The position numbers and the translations under genes are program-made. The notes under the pieces were generated by a model. That model was not told the origin of the DNA, searched no databases, and saw only the letters and a program-made list of their open reading frames with translations. From DAIOEK01 sp963721445 (GTDB lineage Bacteria; Chloroflexota; Anaerolineae; Anaerolineales; Anaerolineaceae), in the NCBI GenBank assembly GCA_963721445.1, contig CAVRIZ010000005.1:124001-188000 (forward strand): a stretch of DNA of 64,000 nucleotides, in the 5' to 3' direction. Below are positions 8,062 through 17,029 of this stretch, piece after piece (within the stretch, counting starts at the first letter, position 1; each line of letters opens with the position of its first letter).

Positions 8062-9903
8062 TCACTCGACGGTGACCGATTTGGCCAGGTTGCGTGGTTG
8101 ATCCACATCCAATCCACGCATGGTTGCCATATGGTATGCCAATATTTGCAAGGGGATGACCGTCACGATCGGAGAGAGCAACCAGGGAATCTCAGGCACC
8201 CACAACACATGATCCGCCAGAGAGCGAATTCGTTCATCTCCCTCGGTGGCAACTGCAACTACTTTCCCTCCCCGGCTTTTAACCTGCTCGACCTGCGAGA
8301 TCATCTTCTCATACCAGGGATCTTTTGGAGTGATCGCGATGACGGGCATGTCCCGGTCTATCAAAGCGATCGGTCCATGCTTCATCTCTCCGGCAGGATA
8401 CCCTTCCGCGTGGATATAGGAAATCTCCTTCAGTTTCAGAGCGCCTTCATAGGCAATCGGCATATTGATCCCACGACCGAGATAGAATGCGTTACTGACA
8501 TCTTTCAGTGCCCGTGCAACCGGAATGATAGCCGTCTCTTGTTCCAAACACCAACCCACTGCCTGTGGAACCAGCCTCAGATCCTGGATCAGACGACGTC
8601 TTTCCTCATTCGAAAATCCTCCCCGCAAATCGCCAAGCAATACAGCCAGCATGTACAGGTCGACCATGGGAGCCGTAAAGGCTTTGGTGGAGGCCACTCC
8701 AATTTCAGGTCCGGTTTGCATACCGATGTAACCATTGGCTACGCGCATTGCCTGAGATCCGATGGCATTGACGATTGCCCAGATAACCGCCCCTCGCCTC
8801 CGCCCTTCTTCCATCGCTGCCAATGTGTCCGCGGTCTCACCCGATTGACTGATCGCCAAAACCACCGTATCGCGATCCACGATCGGATCCTGGTAACGGA
8901 ATTCGGAGGCGATCTGTACTTCCACCGGGATGCGGGCTATCTTCTCAATCATCAACTTGCCTACCATTCCCGCGTGGCCAGCAGTCCCACAGGCAGTGAT
9001 CACGATCTTCTTGATCCGTTTAGCGAGCTGGGCTGTCAGATTCAACTCTGGGAGCACAATCTTTCCCGCTTCAAAATCCACTCTGCCTGCCAATGTATCG
9101 GTAAGTGAGCGTACTTGTTCGTGTATTTCCTTTTGCATAAAATGGCGAAATTCACCCTTTTCTGCAGAGACCGGATCCCAACCAATGGTATGGGTCTGAT
9201 AAGGCAGGCTTTTACCCTCAAGGTTGGTTACAATTAAAGTCTGCCTGGTGACAACGGCGATCTGACGATTTTCAATGAAAACCACCTGGCGGGTATGCTC
9301 GAGAATGGCTGGGAGATCAGATGCGATAAAATTCTCATCCTCCCCAAGACCAATCACCACTCCACCTGCGTTACCCAATCTGGCAGCGATGATCTTATCC
9401 GGTTCGGACTTCGCCATAACGACCACCCCATGTGATCCACGGAGCCGAAGTAATGTAGCCCGGACTGCTTCTTCAAGCTGCAGCCCTGATTCTAGATACT
9501 TTTGGATGAGTTGAACGATTGTTTCGGTATCTGTTTCGCTTTGAAATTTGACGCCCTCAGCAATCAACTCCTGACGGAGTTCCTGGTAGTTCTCCACGAT
9601 TCCGTTATGGACCAATACCACTTCGCCATTGCTGCTGGTATGCGGATGGGCGTTGCGTTGAGTCGGCATCCCATGGGTCGCCCACCGCGTGTGGCCGATG
9701 CCGATCTTTCCGGATACTGGATCATCCTTCAGCAAATGTTCCAGTTTTTCCAGTTTGCCTGCGTCCCGCCGAACCTGTATCTTACCCCGCGAGATAACAG
9801 CCAATCCGGCTGAATCATACCCACGATATTCCAGTTTCTTCAAACCATTCATAATGATGCTGGTCGCATCTTTATCGCCGATATACCCAACGATCCCACA
9901 CAT
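8062..9903 (-). CDS. glmS: Glutamine--fructose-6-phosphate aminotransferase (isomerizing)
   Basis: GlmS makes glucosamine-6-phosphate from fructose-6-phosphate and glutamine, the first step towards UDP-GlcNAc and cell-wall sugars. The 613 residues match the family length. The start MCGIVGYIG exposes the Cys2 nucleophile of the glutaminase domain. GHTRWATHG and later SETDTE are typical of that domain. Two SIS domains follow (ITACGTAGHAGMVG, ISQSGETADTLAA, and FYLGRG in the second), and the C-terminus ends in AKSVTVE as usual. The ATG has GGAGG upstream. No glmS ribozyme core was recognised in the leader. Confidence 0.97.
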   Translation of the reverse strand: MCGIVGYIGDKDATSIIMNGLKKLEYRGYDSAGLAVISRGKIQVRRDAGKLEKLEHLLKDDPVSGKIGIGHTRWATHGMPTQRNAHPHTSSNGEVVLVHNGIVENYQELRQELIAEGVKFQSETDTETIVQLIQKYLESGLQLEEAVRATLLRLRGSHGVVVMAKSEPDKIIAARLGNAGGVVIGLGEDENFIASDLPAILEHTRQVVFIENRQIAVVTRQTLIVTNLEGKSLPYQTHTIGWDPVSAEKGEFRHFMQKEIHEQVRSLTDTLAGRVDFEAGKIVLPELNLTAQLAKRIKKIVITACGTAGHAGMVGKLMIEKIARIPVEVQIASEFRYQDPIVDRDTVVLAISQSGETADTLAAMEEGRRRGAVIWAIVNAIGSQAMRVANGYIGMQTGPEIGVASTKAFTAPMVDLYMLAVLLGDLRGGFSNEERRRLIQDLRLVPQAVGWCLEQETAIIPVARALKDVSNAFYLGRGINMPIAYEGALKLKEISYIHAEGYPAGEMKHGPIALIDRDMPVIAITPKDPWYEKMISQVEQVKSRGGKVVAVATEGDERIRSLADHVLWVPEIPWLLSPIVTVIPLQILAYHMATMRGLDVDQPRNLAKSVTVE

Positions 9904-10029
9904 GGAACCTCCAATGACTTCAATTCATCCATCCGAAAATGATACAGGATGGCTCAGAAGATAATTAGTTGACCGGCGTGAAGCCTAACCTACGCCTGTG
10001 ATGCTTCTCAATTTGGTTGGTGGATTTAT

Positions 10030-10187
10030 TTATCCAGAGGGCATCCGCTGATCTTTCGATTTTCCCGGCGATTGCCGGTTAACTCCATCCTGCGATGAAG
10101 AACCCTCATCCTCGTCATCTGGCTTATCCCCCGGCCAGACCATGCGCTATTCCAACCTGACTAACCCATTTTATCTTCTATAAACAC
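10030..10187 (-). pseudogene. Possible decayed small ORF between mocA-like gene and glmS
   Basis: The 311-bp gap between glmS and the mocA-like gene contains, on the minus strand, TATAAT just after the upstream stop (about 10212-10207), an AGGAGG, and then a frame broken once by TAG at 10163-10161. After that TAG the frame is open for 43 codons with a polar, coding-looking product (SGWNSAWSGRGDKPDDEDEG near its start). The start codon is unclear (a GTG abuts the AGGAGG). This may be a small gene with a nonsense change, or chance. I see nothing else in the gap. Confidence 0.25.
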
Positions 10188-10214
10188 CTCCTCTTGAATT
10201 ATTTGCATTATACC

Positions 10215-10826
10215 TTATTCCTTTGGCATTGGTTTCTCGCGCTGATAGTCGTCCGGAGTATCCAAGTCAGCCAGAATCGTTACCGAATCGATATTCACAT
10301 ACTCAATTTCCTGTCCATGCGAATTGATAAAATCTCGCATTGTACTCTCGCCGGGTTGGTTGCAAAGCTCTTGCCAAAATCGATCCGGTATCACCCACGG
10401 ATGTCCCCGTCGCATTCGATAGGATGGAATAATTAATTTGTCTGGTCTCTTTCGATAAGCCTGGACTACCGCCTGAACAGTCTCCTCGCGGATTTGGGGC
10501 TGATCTCCTAAAGCCAACAACGTGGAAGTAACACCCAAATCCGTTAATTTCCGCAAACCCACTTTCAACGAGGTGAGCATCCTGCCATCTTCAAAATCGG
10601 GATTATATGCCAGATGGATATCCGAGTTCGCGAATGACGATTGGATATCCGCATGGGTTTTCCCGGTGACAACCACGATAGGATTAACATCACAAGAAGA
10701 GATAATTGAAACCACCTGTCCTATCACGGTGGTTTCTCCCCATGGAAGCATTAGTTTTGGTTTGCCCATCCGCAAGGAAAGTCCGGCTGCCAAAACGACT
10801 GCTCCAAGCTTACTCTCATTATTCAT
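10215..10826 (-). CDS. MocA-like molybdenum cofactor nucleotidyltransferase
   Basis: A 203-aa NTP transferase of the MocA/CoxI-like group, which links CTP to molybdopterin to give the dinucleotide cofactor of xanthine-dehydrogenase-type enzymes. The nucleotide-binding start is LGAVVLAAGLSLRMGKPKLML, and LLALGDQPQI is the metal-binding LxxGDxP. I chose the ATG at 10826, which overlaps the end of the preceding YqeC-MocA gene by 8 bases; the upstream in-frame region lies inside that gene. It is the last gene of the long minus-strand locus. It is a second MocA domain, so two cytidylyl- or guanylyltransferase activities may exist side by side. Confidence 0.85.
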   Translation of the reverse strand: MNNESKLGAVVLAAGLSLRMGKPKLMLPWGETTVIGQVVSIISSCDVNPIVVVTGKTHADIQSSFANSDIHLAYNPDFEDGRMLTSLKVGLRKLTDLGVTSTLLALGDQPQIREETVQAVVQAYRKRPDKLIIPSYRMRRGHPWVIPDRFWQELCNQPGESTMRDFINSHGQEIEYVNIDSVTILADLDTPDDYQREKPMPKE

Positions 10827-12156
10827 GAGATAACCTGCGATATTGTTCCATATCTTCCATTTTATCAATATCGAATAGGAGGGATTCATCCCCCCAGGGA
10901 AGGTAATGCGGTGGAAAGCGTGTGAAAATTGCCCGTCCACCCTGATCTCCGGTCAAACCAGAGAGGTCGGTCAAGGTATCCCGATCAAAGTACACCGGAT
11001 TTCCTCGCTGTTCCATAATCAACGGGGCTATGACCGGACTTTGGGTCTGCTGTGCTTCAGCAACCAACGCCCGAATCACCTCTTCCGACAGAAAGGGCTG
11101 GTCGGACAAGAGAAATATCACTCCACCAATATTCCTCGGGAGTCCTTCCACTCCCGCTTTGATGGATGTACTCTGACCAGCTGACCAATTTGGATTTTCA
11201 ATGATCTGAACAGGCAGGTCATCGAGGGCGGAGGATACTTCCTGCATCGCATGTCCGACAACGACGATGACTGGTGATAGTCCCGAATTCAGAGCAATCT
11301 GCGCGATCTTTCGAACGAGTGGTTTGCCACCTACTTCCAGCAATTGCTTGGGTTGCCCAAAACGACTGGATCCACCTGCCGCGAGAAGAATTCCAGCTAC
11401 ACGTTCAAGGCGGGCATGTATAAGAGGTGAGGGTTCGGCATTTAATGAGGTGATAAGGACCCTGTCATAGGCTGGCAAACACAACTCAGCCAATCGTCCT
11501 GCCAGAGATTGTCTTTGTGTATCATCAGCCTGATTTAAAACCAGTACCCGTTCTGCGTATTCCGGGATTCGTTTCAACCCACCATGAGGGGAGGTCAACA
11601 CTTTCGCCGCGGCATCCACCGTGATCAATTCCCCTTCCTTTAATCCGGAAAGAGTTTGATATTCAACGATCCTATGTACCACTTGGTTGGAAAGCGGTTG
11701 CCCCAATCCGGAACAGCCAAACAAAGTTACTACGGTATCCACCCAGGTTGATATAGCCGGCTCATGGTCGGCAGGTGCTTTGATAGGCAACGTGCGCGAC
11801 CCATCCGCTTCAATGAAAAGCGAGTATTCAGTCCCCTGGATCTGATCGTGCAAGAGGGTCAATGCTTCTTCGTCAGGGTGTCCGAACCGAAACTCATCCA
11901 CGCGTGGACCGGTAATAACGATGCTTTCCTCTGAGGGATGGAGGAGCAAAGATCGTATTTCTTGAGCGGATGATACAATCCTATGCTGCATCCCGGGAGG
12001 AATTTGGTCGACTCCCAGGTGTGTGGAAGTGGTGATGATCGAATGGTCCCCTTTGGCTTTTGCCAGTTGAAACATGCAGGTGGTTTTGCCACCTGCTCCA
12101 ACGAAGGCAATCGATTTTGGAGAACGAAATCGAAAAGAATCCACCAGCGAAATCAT
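10819..12156 (-). CDS. YqeC-MocA fusion, selenium-dependent molybdenum hydroxylase accessory protein
   Basis: A 445-aa fusion. The N-terminal ~230 residues match the putative selenium-dependent hydroxylase accessory protein YqeC, with a P-loop (FVGAGGKTTCMFQLA), FIEADGSRTLPIKAP and a later VLNQAD. The C-terminal ~200 residues form a MocA nucleotidyltransferase (GILLAAGGSSRFGQPKQLLE, FLLSDQPFLSEE). YqeC normally occurs as a separate protein in genomes with selenium-dependent Mo hydroxylases. Here it is joined to the enzyme that finishes the Mo dinucleotide cofactor, which suggests coupled cofactor handling. The ATG overlaps the stop of the YqeB reading frame by 4 bases. Confidence 0.85.
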   Translation of the reverse strand: MISLVDSFRFRSPKSIAFVGAGGKTTCMFQLAKAKGDHSIITTSTHLGVDQIPPGMQHRIVSSAQEIRSLLLHPSEESIVITGPRVDEFRFGHPDEEALTLLHDQIQGTEYSLFIEADGSRTLPIKAPADHEPAISTWVDTVVTLFGCSGLGQPLSNQVVHRIVEYQTLSGLKEGELITVDAAAKVLTSPHGGLKRIPEYAERVLVLNQADDTQRQSLAGRLAELCLPAYDRVLITSLNAEPSPLIHARLERVAGILLAAGGSSRFGQPKQLLEVGGKPLVRKIAQIALNSGLSPVIVVVGHAMQEVSSALDDLPVQIIENPNWSAGQSTSIKAGVEGLPRNIGGVIFLLSDQPFLSEEVIRALVAEAQQTQSPVIAPLIMEQRGNPVYFDRDTLTDLSGLTGDQGGRAIFTRFPPHYLPWGDESLLFDIDKMEDMEQYRRLSHE

Positions 12157-12975
12157 GAATTATCCTGGCAGAGGGCTGAACGGATCTCCGGACAACTCAG
12201 AATCGCCTCCAAGACACCTCCACCCACCGCCAGTGCTTTATCTGATACCAATTGACAGAGAGATGAATCATTTCGGGGATCTAGATCGCCGATCTTCAAT
12301 CCAGTTGTTACCAACTGACCGTCATGCAGAATTCCCCGCAGAACACCATCAAACGGTGCGACGATTGGGTGTCCGGCTATTTCACATAGAAAATCTCCCT
12401 TATGAACCGAATCACAGATTCGCCTATTAAGATGGAGTGTCCCATCTGCGGGGGAACGCAAGACCCTTTCAACACCGAATTCCCGTACAGATTCCGGCAT
12501 GCCCGTATTTGGCTCCGTGCTGCCTTCCCAGAAAACACGTCCCATGCGGTGACCACGATTGGTTTCGACCACGGCGTGGCAGTGTACTCTCGCTTCAAAA
12601 CCGGGTCCCAAACCGATGACAAGGGGGGCATCGGACATGGCTGTATCAGGAATTCGTTTTATCATCCGGGCGTCCACCCAAACTAAAGGTTGGGCTTCAC
12701 CGGCTTGATGAGCGTTCGGATCGACCAGTACCGCAATTTCGCCATTGGCGAAGATCGAAATCTTTCTCGGAAATATTGCGGCAGACCCTTGCACTAATTC
12801 CTTCAATCGAAACTGACCCTGCATAGATGGCTTCAGAAAAGCAAACCAGGCGACGAACTGATAATGGTTGTGGTAATTCTGTGATTAATACGTGAAAACC
12901 TGCCCGTTTTAGGCGGATGGCGACACCACTTCCCAGATCACCGCCTCCACGAATGAGGATAAATGGTTGTGGCAT
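12153..12975 (-). pseudogene. YqeB / EF2563 family selenium-dependent Mo hydroxylase maturation protein (frameshifted)
   Basis: The N-terminal half (12975 downwards, PFILIRGGGDLGSGVAIRLKR) and the C-terminal half (ending at 12153) match one protein, YqeB/EF2563, a marker of selenium-dependent Mo hydroxylases. They lie in different frames. The N-terminal frame is good to about SIEGISARVC and the C-terminal frame is good from about GEIAVLVDP. Removing one base near 12762 (minus-strand GAGAAAGATTT) would give a 273-aa protein. The ATG at 12975 directly follows the stop of the Mo-subunit gene. This may be a sequencing error rather than real decay. Confidence 0.8.
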
Positions 12976-15198
12976 CTACTTTAGTTTCCCCAAGCCACGC
13001 AGAACCCTTTCCGGTGTCAACGGGAACTCATCGAACCATACACCGGTAGCAGAATGGACGGCATCTGTGACGGCGGCTGCGAAAGGTAGGTATGGCATTT
13101 CGCCCATGCCCCTTGCTCCCCAGGGTCCACGCTCGTCTGGAAATTCTAATAACAGGGTATCCACTTTGTCCGGTATATCCAAAACCGTTGGGATCAAATA
13201 AGTCGACAGGGTCTGTGTTAGTGGGATTGCGTCTTTTTGGATGAAGTTTTCCATTAATGCGTAACCGGCAGCCTGGACAACAGCCCCTTCCACCTGACCC
13301 TGAACAAGCTGGGGGTTGATCGCCTGACCGACATCATCCCCACAGATCACATTTTGGAGATGAACCATACCGGTTTCCATATCGACTTCCACTTCCACAA
13401 CTTCAGCCACGTACCCATATGCAAAGTTTGGTTCGCTTTTACCCGTTTCAGGATCGAGAGGAGTTGTTCTGGGCGGTTTATACACAAATAATGCTTCCGC
13501 GGGACGTTCTTCTGCTTCCCATTTTCGCAGCACTGCCTCTGCGGCTCCCCGGATCGAATTCCCGCTCATGAAGGTCATGCGTGAAGCGGAGACTGAGCCT
13601 GAGTTGGGTGTCACCAGTGTATCAGAAGCAACAAGGGTAATCTTATCCAGCGGCAGGGATAACGCGTCGGCTGCCATCTGTCGTATAACCGTATGAACTC
13701 CCTGTCCGACCTCGGCTGCCGAATGGTATACAATGGCTTCTTCGATTTCCGTTGATCCATTGAGCACGATCCGTGCCGAACATTGCTCCGGTGCGCCAAA
13801 AGAAAAACCAACATTTTTATAAGAGCAGGCGAATCCTATGCCACGGCGAAGATGAGGTTTATCTGCAACCTCCCACCCTACGGCGTCGCTTCGGCTCGAT
13901 TTTCCACCCTGAATAGTCCATCCACCTTTTTTCGCAGTTAATTCCACCACTTCAGGCATGCTTACTTTACCGGGTAATGGTGTACCGACCGACAAAATAG
14001 ATCCTGTTCGCAAGACATTCTTCAAGCGTAATTCTACCGGGTCCATTTGGAGCGCTTCAGCTAACTTGTTCATTTGGTTTTCAGCGGCAAAAGTACCCTG
14101 AGGTCCTCCGAAACCGCGGAAGGCGCCGTTGGGAATGTGATTGGTGTACACCGAACGGGCGTCCACCTTTACATTCGGTATCTCATATGGTCCGGTACAC
14201 ATCAAGGTAGCATTCCCAAGCACCTTGGTGGAGGTGTAAATATACGCGCCGCCATCAGAGATCACATCTGCTTCTGCGGCGATCACTTTCCCGTCTTTTG
14301 TGGCGCCCCAGCGGGTCTTAATGTAATACGGATGGCGTTTATGATGTCCGATCATGGATTCTTCACGACTCCAAATGATCTTTACCGGACGATCGATACC
14401 CCGTTCATGCAGTTTCTTCGCTGCCAGTGCAAGAATAATCTGAACTGACATATCTTCACGCCCGCCAAACGCGCCACCAATCGCAGGATATATTACCCGC
14501 ACGTCTTCTTCCGCTACGTTTAGAGCATGGGCTACCTGTTCCCGATCTTCATGAGTCCATTGCCCCGCAACCAGGATGGTGATTCGTCCATCCTGATCGA
14601 TATAACCCAAGCCAGCTTCCGGTTGGAGGTAAGCATGTTCCTGTATTGGAGTATGATACTCGCCTTCAATGATGACATCCGCTTTCGCGAACGCAGCATC
14701 AGTGTCGCCTTTGCGGATCCGATAATGAACAAACTCATTGGAACTACGTTCCGGATGAAGCAACACCTTATCATCCTTGAGCGCATGAAATATATCTGTA
14801 ACAATCGGCAGATCTTCGTAATCCACCTGGATCAAAGGCAACGCCCGGGAAGCGATCTCTTCCGTTTCAGCAACCACCACGGCAACCTGGTCACCGACAA
14901 ACCGGACCCGATCAGTAAACGGTTTGGATGAACCGGGACCGCATAATACCGGCTGATCTTTTATGATCAGACCATATTCATTCACCGGGACATCCCTGGC
15001 GGTCAACACCATAAGAACACCCGGCAAACATTCTGCGGCGGTCGGATCTATTCGTTTGACAATAGCATGCGGTCGATGTGCGAATAAGACCTTCATATAG
15101 GTCTGATTGGGCAGATTTATATCACCCGGATATGCCGCTGTCCCTTTGACTTTGGCGAGTGCGTCCGTCCGGATGATAGATTGTCCAACATAGTTCAT
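12976..15198 (-). CDS. Xanthine dehydrogenase family molybdopterin-binding subunit
   Basis: A 740-aa large subunit of a molybdenum hydroxylase that binds the Mo-pterin dinucleotide. Motifs include IGGAFGGRED, GAFRGFGGPQG, the pterin-binding EVGQGVHT and, near the end, GARGMGEMP, whose Glu is the catalytic base of the family. The length fits separate large subunits. I chose the ATG at 15198, which has AGGAGG upstream, over an in-frame ATG 7 codons earlier. Its FAD and 2Fe-2S modules are supplied by the fused protein at 15600-17012, with a small membrane protein between them. The substrate is unknown; purines or other N-heterocycles are likely. Confidence 0.9.
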   Translation of the reverse strand: MNYVGQSIIRTDALAKVKGTAAYPGDINLPNQTYMKVLFAHRPHAIVKRIDPTAAECLPGVLMVLTARDVPVNEYGLIIKDQPVLCGPGSSKPFTDRVRFVGDQVAVVVAETEEIASRALPLIQVDYEDLPIVTDIFHALKDDKVLLHPERSSNEFVHYRIRKGDTDAAFAKADVIIEGEYHTPIQEHAYLQPEAGLGYIDQDGRITILVAGQWTHEDREQVAHALNVAEEDVRVIYPAIGGAFGGREDMSVQIILALAAKKLHERGIDRPVKIIWSREESMIGHHKRHPYYIKTRWGATKDGKVIAAEADVISDGGAYIYTSTKVLGNATLMCTGPYEIPNVKVDARSVYTNHIPNGAFRGFGGPQGTFAAENQMNKLAEALQMDPVELRLKNVLRTGSILSVGTPLPGKVSMPEVVELTAKKGGWTIQGGKSSRSDAVGWEVADKPHLRRGIGFACSYKNVGFSFGAPEQCSARIVLNGSTEIEEAIVYHSAAEVGQGVHTVIRQMAADALSLPLDKITLVASDTLVTPNSGSVSASRMTFMSGNSIRGAAEAVLRKWEAEERPAEALFVYKPPRTTPLDPETGKSEPNFAYGYVAEVVEVEVDMETGMVHLQNVICGDDVGQAINPQLVQGQVEGAVVQAAGYALMENFIQKDAIPLTQTLSTYLIPTVLDIPDKVDTLLLEFPDERGPWGARGMGEMPYLPFAAAVTDAVHSATGVWFDEFPLTPERVLRGLGKLK

Positions 15199-15243
15199 AC
15201 CAGCCTCCTGGTTTTTCATGATGGGTCGATGATTTGCGGATAA

Positions 15244-15597
15244 TTAGTGCCTACGTTTGAGAGGCGGCAAGTCAGGAGGAATGTAACGACTCGGTCCAAA
15301 TAAGCTGTTCATAAAAAACGTGACCAGCAGGAATAGCGCATATACCAGAAAACTAAGAAGGACAGTAATGAATAGTTTCATCAATATTAGCGGGTCCTGC
15401 CATCTGATGATGAATTCAGGCGGAATCGGAAACCACTTCGCATCCCGATTCAAATCCAATATCACACTCGAAGCGAGATACGAGAGAATGGGAATGAAAA
15501 TTGCCAACACCAATCCCACCCCCCGCCAGATCGGGTGGATCATCTTTTTCTTTTCCATATAGGATTTGTTGCGGGTAAAGAAATTGTTCTTATTCAT
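15244..15597 (-). CDS. Small membrane protein within the Mo hydroxylase operon
   Basis: A 117-aa protein with two hydrophobic segments (about residues 25-47 and 73-95), a basic N-terminus and a proline-rich, basic tail (FGPSRYIPPDLPPLKRRH). I do not recognise the family. It starts 2 bases after the FAD-2Fe-2S gene and ends 45 bases before the Mo-subunit gene, with AAGGGG as ribosome-binding site, so it is clearly part of the operon. It could anchor the normally soluble hydroxylase to the membrane or link it to the quinone pool; this is inferred only from its position. Confidence 0.75.
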   Translation of the reverse strand: MNKNNFFTRNKSYMEKKKMIHPIWRGVGLVLAIFIPILSYLASSVILDLNRDAKWFPIPPEFIIRWQDPLILMKLFITVLLSFLVYALFLLVTFFMNSLFGPSRYIPPDLPPLKRRH

Positions 15598-15599
15598 AT

Positions 15600-17012
15600 T
15601 TACCCCTTCTCGCTGGCTTTTTCGATTGCCGAGATGATTTTATAATATCCGGTACACCGGCAAAGGTTTCCAGCGATTGATTCCTTGATCTGGGTTTGGG
15701 ATGGTTGAGGCACCTCTTCGAGCAGTTTTACAGCCGACATGATGAAACCGGGAGTGCAATAACCACATTGTACTGCGCCTTCATCCAGAAATGCCTGTTG
15801 AACCGGGTGAAGTGAATCTCCATTGGATAATCCTTCCACGGTCACGATCTGTGCCCCATGCGCCCGAGGTGCCGGAACCAGGCATGCCATCACCGCTTTA
15901 CCATCCAGGAAAATAGTGCAGGCGCCACATTCTCCTTCCGCGCAACCTTCTTTGACACCCACCATGCCCGCTTCTTCTCTCAAGAACCGCAGCAGAGTCT
16001 TATTCTGTCCGGTTGTAAATGTTTGTTTTATTCCATTTATCGTTGTAGTGATCGGCTCATTCCGGTCTATTGCCAGTCCTTCAAGCTTAACCGAATTATC
16101 CTGGATTGAACCCCACAATAATACCGGTTTTTCAGGTAGATCTTCAGCTTCTGTCCCATGGATCAATGCGTCCAAACCGCGGTTGAACATCACTTTGACG
16201 ACGTGATCACGATAATCGGCCGAACTGCGAATATCAGTGATGGGGTGAATCTCCTCTTCTACAAGATCCGCAGCGATTCCATCCATAAGGGCTGAGTCCA
16301 GAGTTTTCCCAATCAGGAATTCCTCTGCCTTTTTAGCATGGACGATGGTTGGAGCAACCGCGCCCAATGTGATGGCGGCTTTGGTAATTTTCCCCGCCTG
16401 TATATCCACAATGATGGCAAGGTTCAACAAAGAGATTGCCTGCGCTTTACGAAGTGCGTACTTTACGAAGATTGATCTCGAACTGGGGGGTAATCCCTGG
16501 AAAGAGATACCAACGACCATCTCATCCGGTCGCATTACCGTCTTTCTAACCCCGGTATAGAAATCGACCAGGCGAACGGTTCGCTCATCCCTTCTGCTCT
16601 TGAGGTGAACGCTTGCGTCCAGCGCCATGAGCGGGGTGATCGTATCATTGGCAGGGGATGCTGTAACCAAGTTTCCGACTACAGTCGCCCGATTTCTGAT
16701 TTGGGGAGATCCGACTTGCCAGGCAGCCTGGAATAACGGCAATGCTTTTTCCCGGATCAGGGTAGAGCTGACAATCTGATTATGGATGACATTTGGGCCA
16801 AATTGGATCCTGCCCGTAGCATCCTGCTTGATCTCGTCCAATCCTACCAGTCGGGTAATATCCACCAGGGTGGAAATGCCTTTACGCACGCCGCGTTCCA
16901 TTTCCAAAAGAATATCTGTCCCACCGGCTACGATGCGTGTGGATCCAGCTCCTTCAGCCAGGTAATCCAACACTTCTTTCAATGATGACGGGATGACATA
17001 ACTCTGCCACAT
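15600..17012 (-). CDS. Mo hydroxylase FAD-binding and 2Fe-2S subunits, fused
   Basis: A 470-aa protein. Residues 1-~285 form the FAD-binding (CoxM/XdhB) module, with RIVAGGTDILLEMERG, the FAD loop ATVVGNLVTASPANDT and the C-terminal DYRDHVVKVMFNRGL. Residues ~315-470 form the 2Fe-2S (CoxS/XdhC-type) module, with the clusters GCAEGECGACT and CGYCTPG...CRCTGY. The usual order in eukaryotic XDH is 2Fe-2S before FAD; here the FAD module comes first. It serves the large subunit encoded at 12976-15198. Confidence 0.9.
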   Translation of the reverse strand: MWQSYVIPSSLKEVLDYLAEGAGSTRIVAGGTDILLEMERGVRKGISTLVDITRLVGLDEIKQDATGRIQFGPNVIHNQIVSSTLIREKALPLFQAAWQVGSPQIRNRATVVGNLVTASPANDTITPLMALDASVHLKSRRDERTVRLVDFYTGVRKTVMRPDEMVVGISFQGLPPSSRSIFVKYALRKAQAISLLNLAIIVDIQAGKITKAAITLGAVAPTIVHAKKAEEFLIGKTLDSALMDGIAADLVEEEIHPITDIRSSADYRDHVVKVMFNRGLDALIHGTEAEDLPEKPVLLWGSIQDNSVKLEGLAIDRNEPITTTINGIKQTFTTGQNKTLLRFLREEAGMVGVKEGCAEGECGACTIFLDGKAVMACLVPAPRAHGAQIVTVEGLSNGDSLHPVQQAFLDEGAVQCGYCTPGFIMSAVKLLEEVPQPSQTQIKESIAGNLCRCTGYYKIISAIEKASEKG

Positions 17013-17029
17013 AACCCCTCCTGGGTTTT

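Noticed and set aside
8008..9108. Long plus-strand open frame of 366 codons opposite glmS
   Set aside because: It is antisense to the well-supported glmS and its product has no recognisable features; it reflects codon bias of the real gene.
10065..10078. Hairpin CCGGC-GATT-GCCGG as a terminator
   Set aside because: The stem is only 5 bp and no T-run follows on the minus strand; it also lies in the possible small ORF.
9904..10214. glmS ribozyme or other riboswitch upstream of glmS
   Set aside because: I searched the leader by eye for the conserved ribozyme core and found none.
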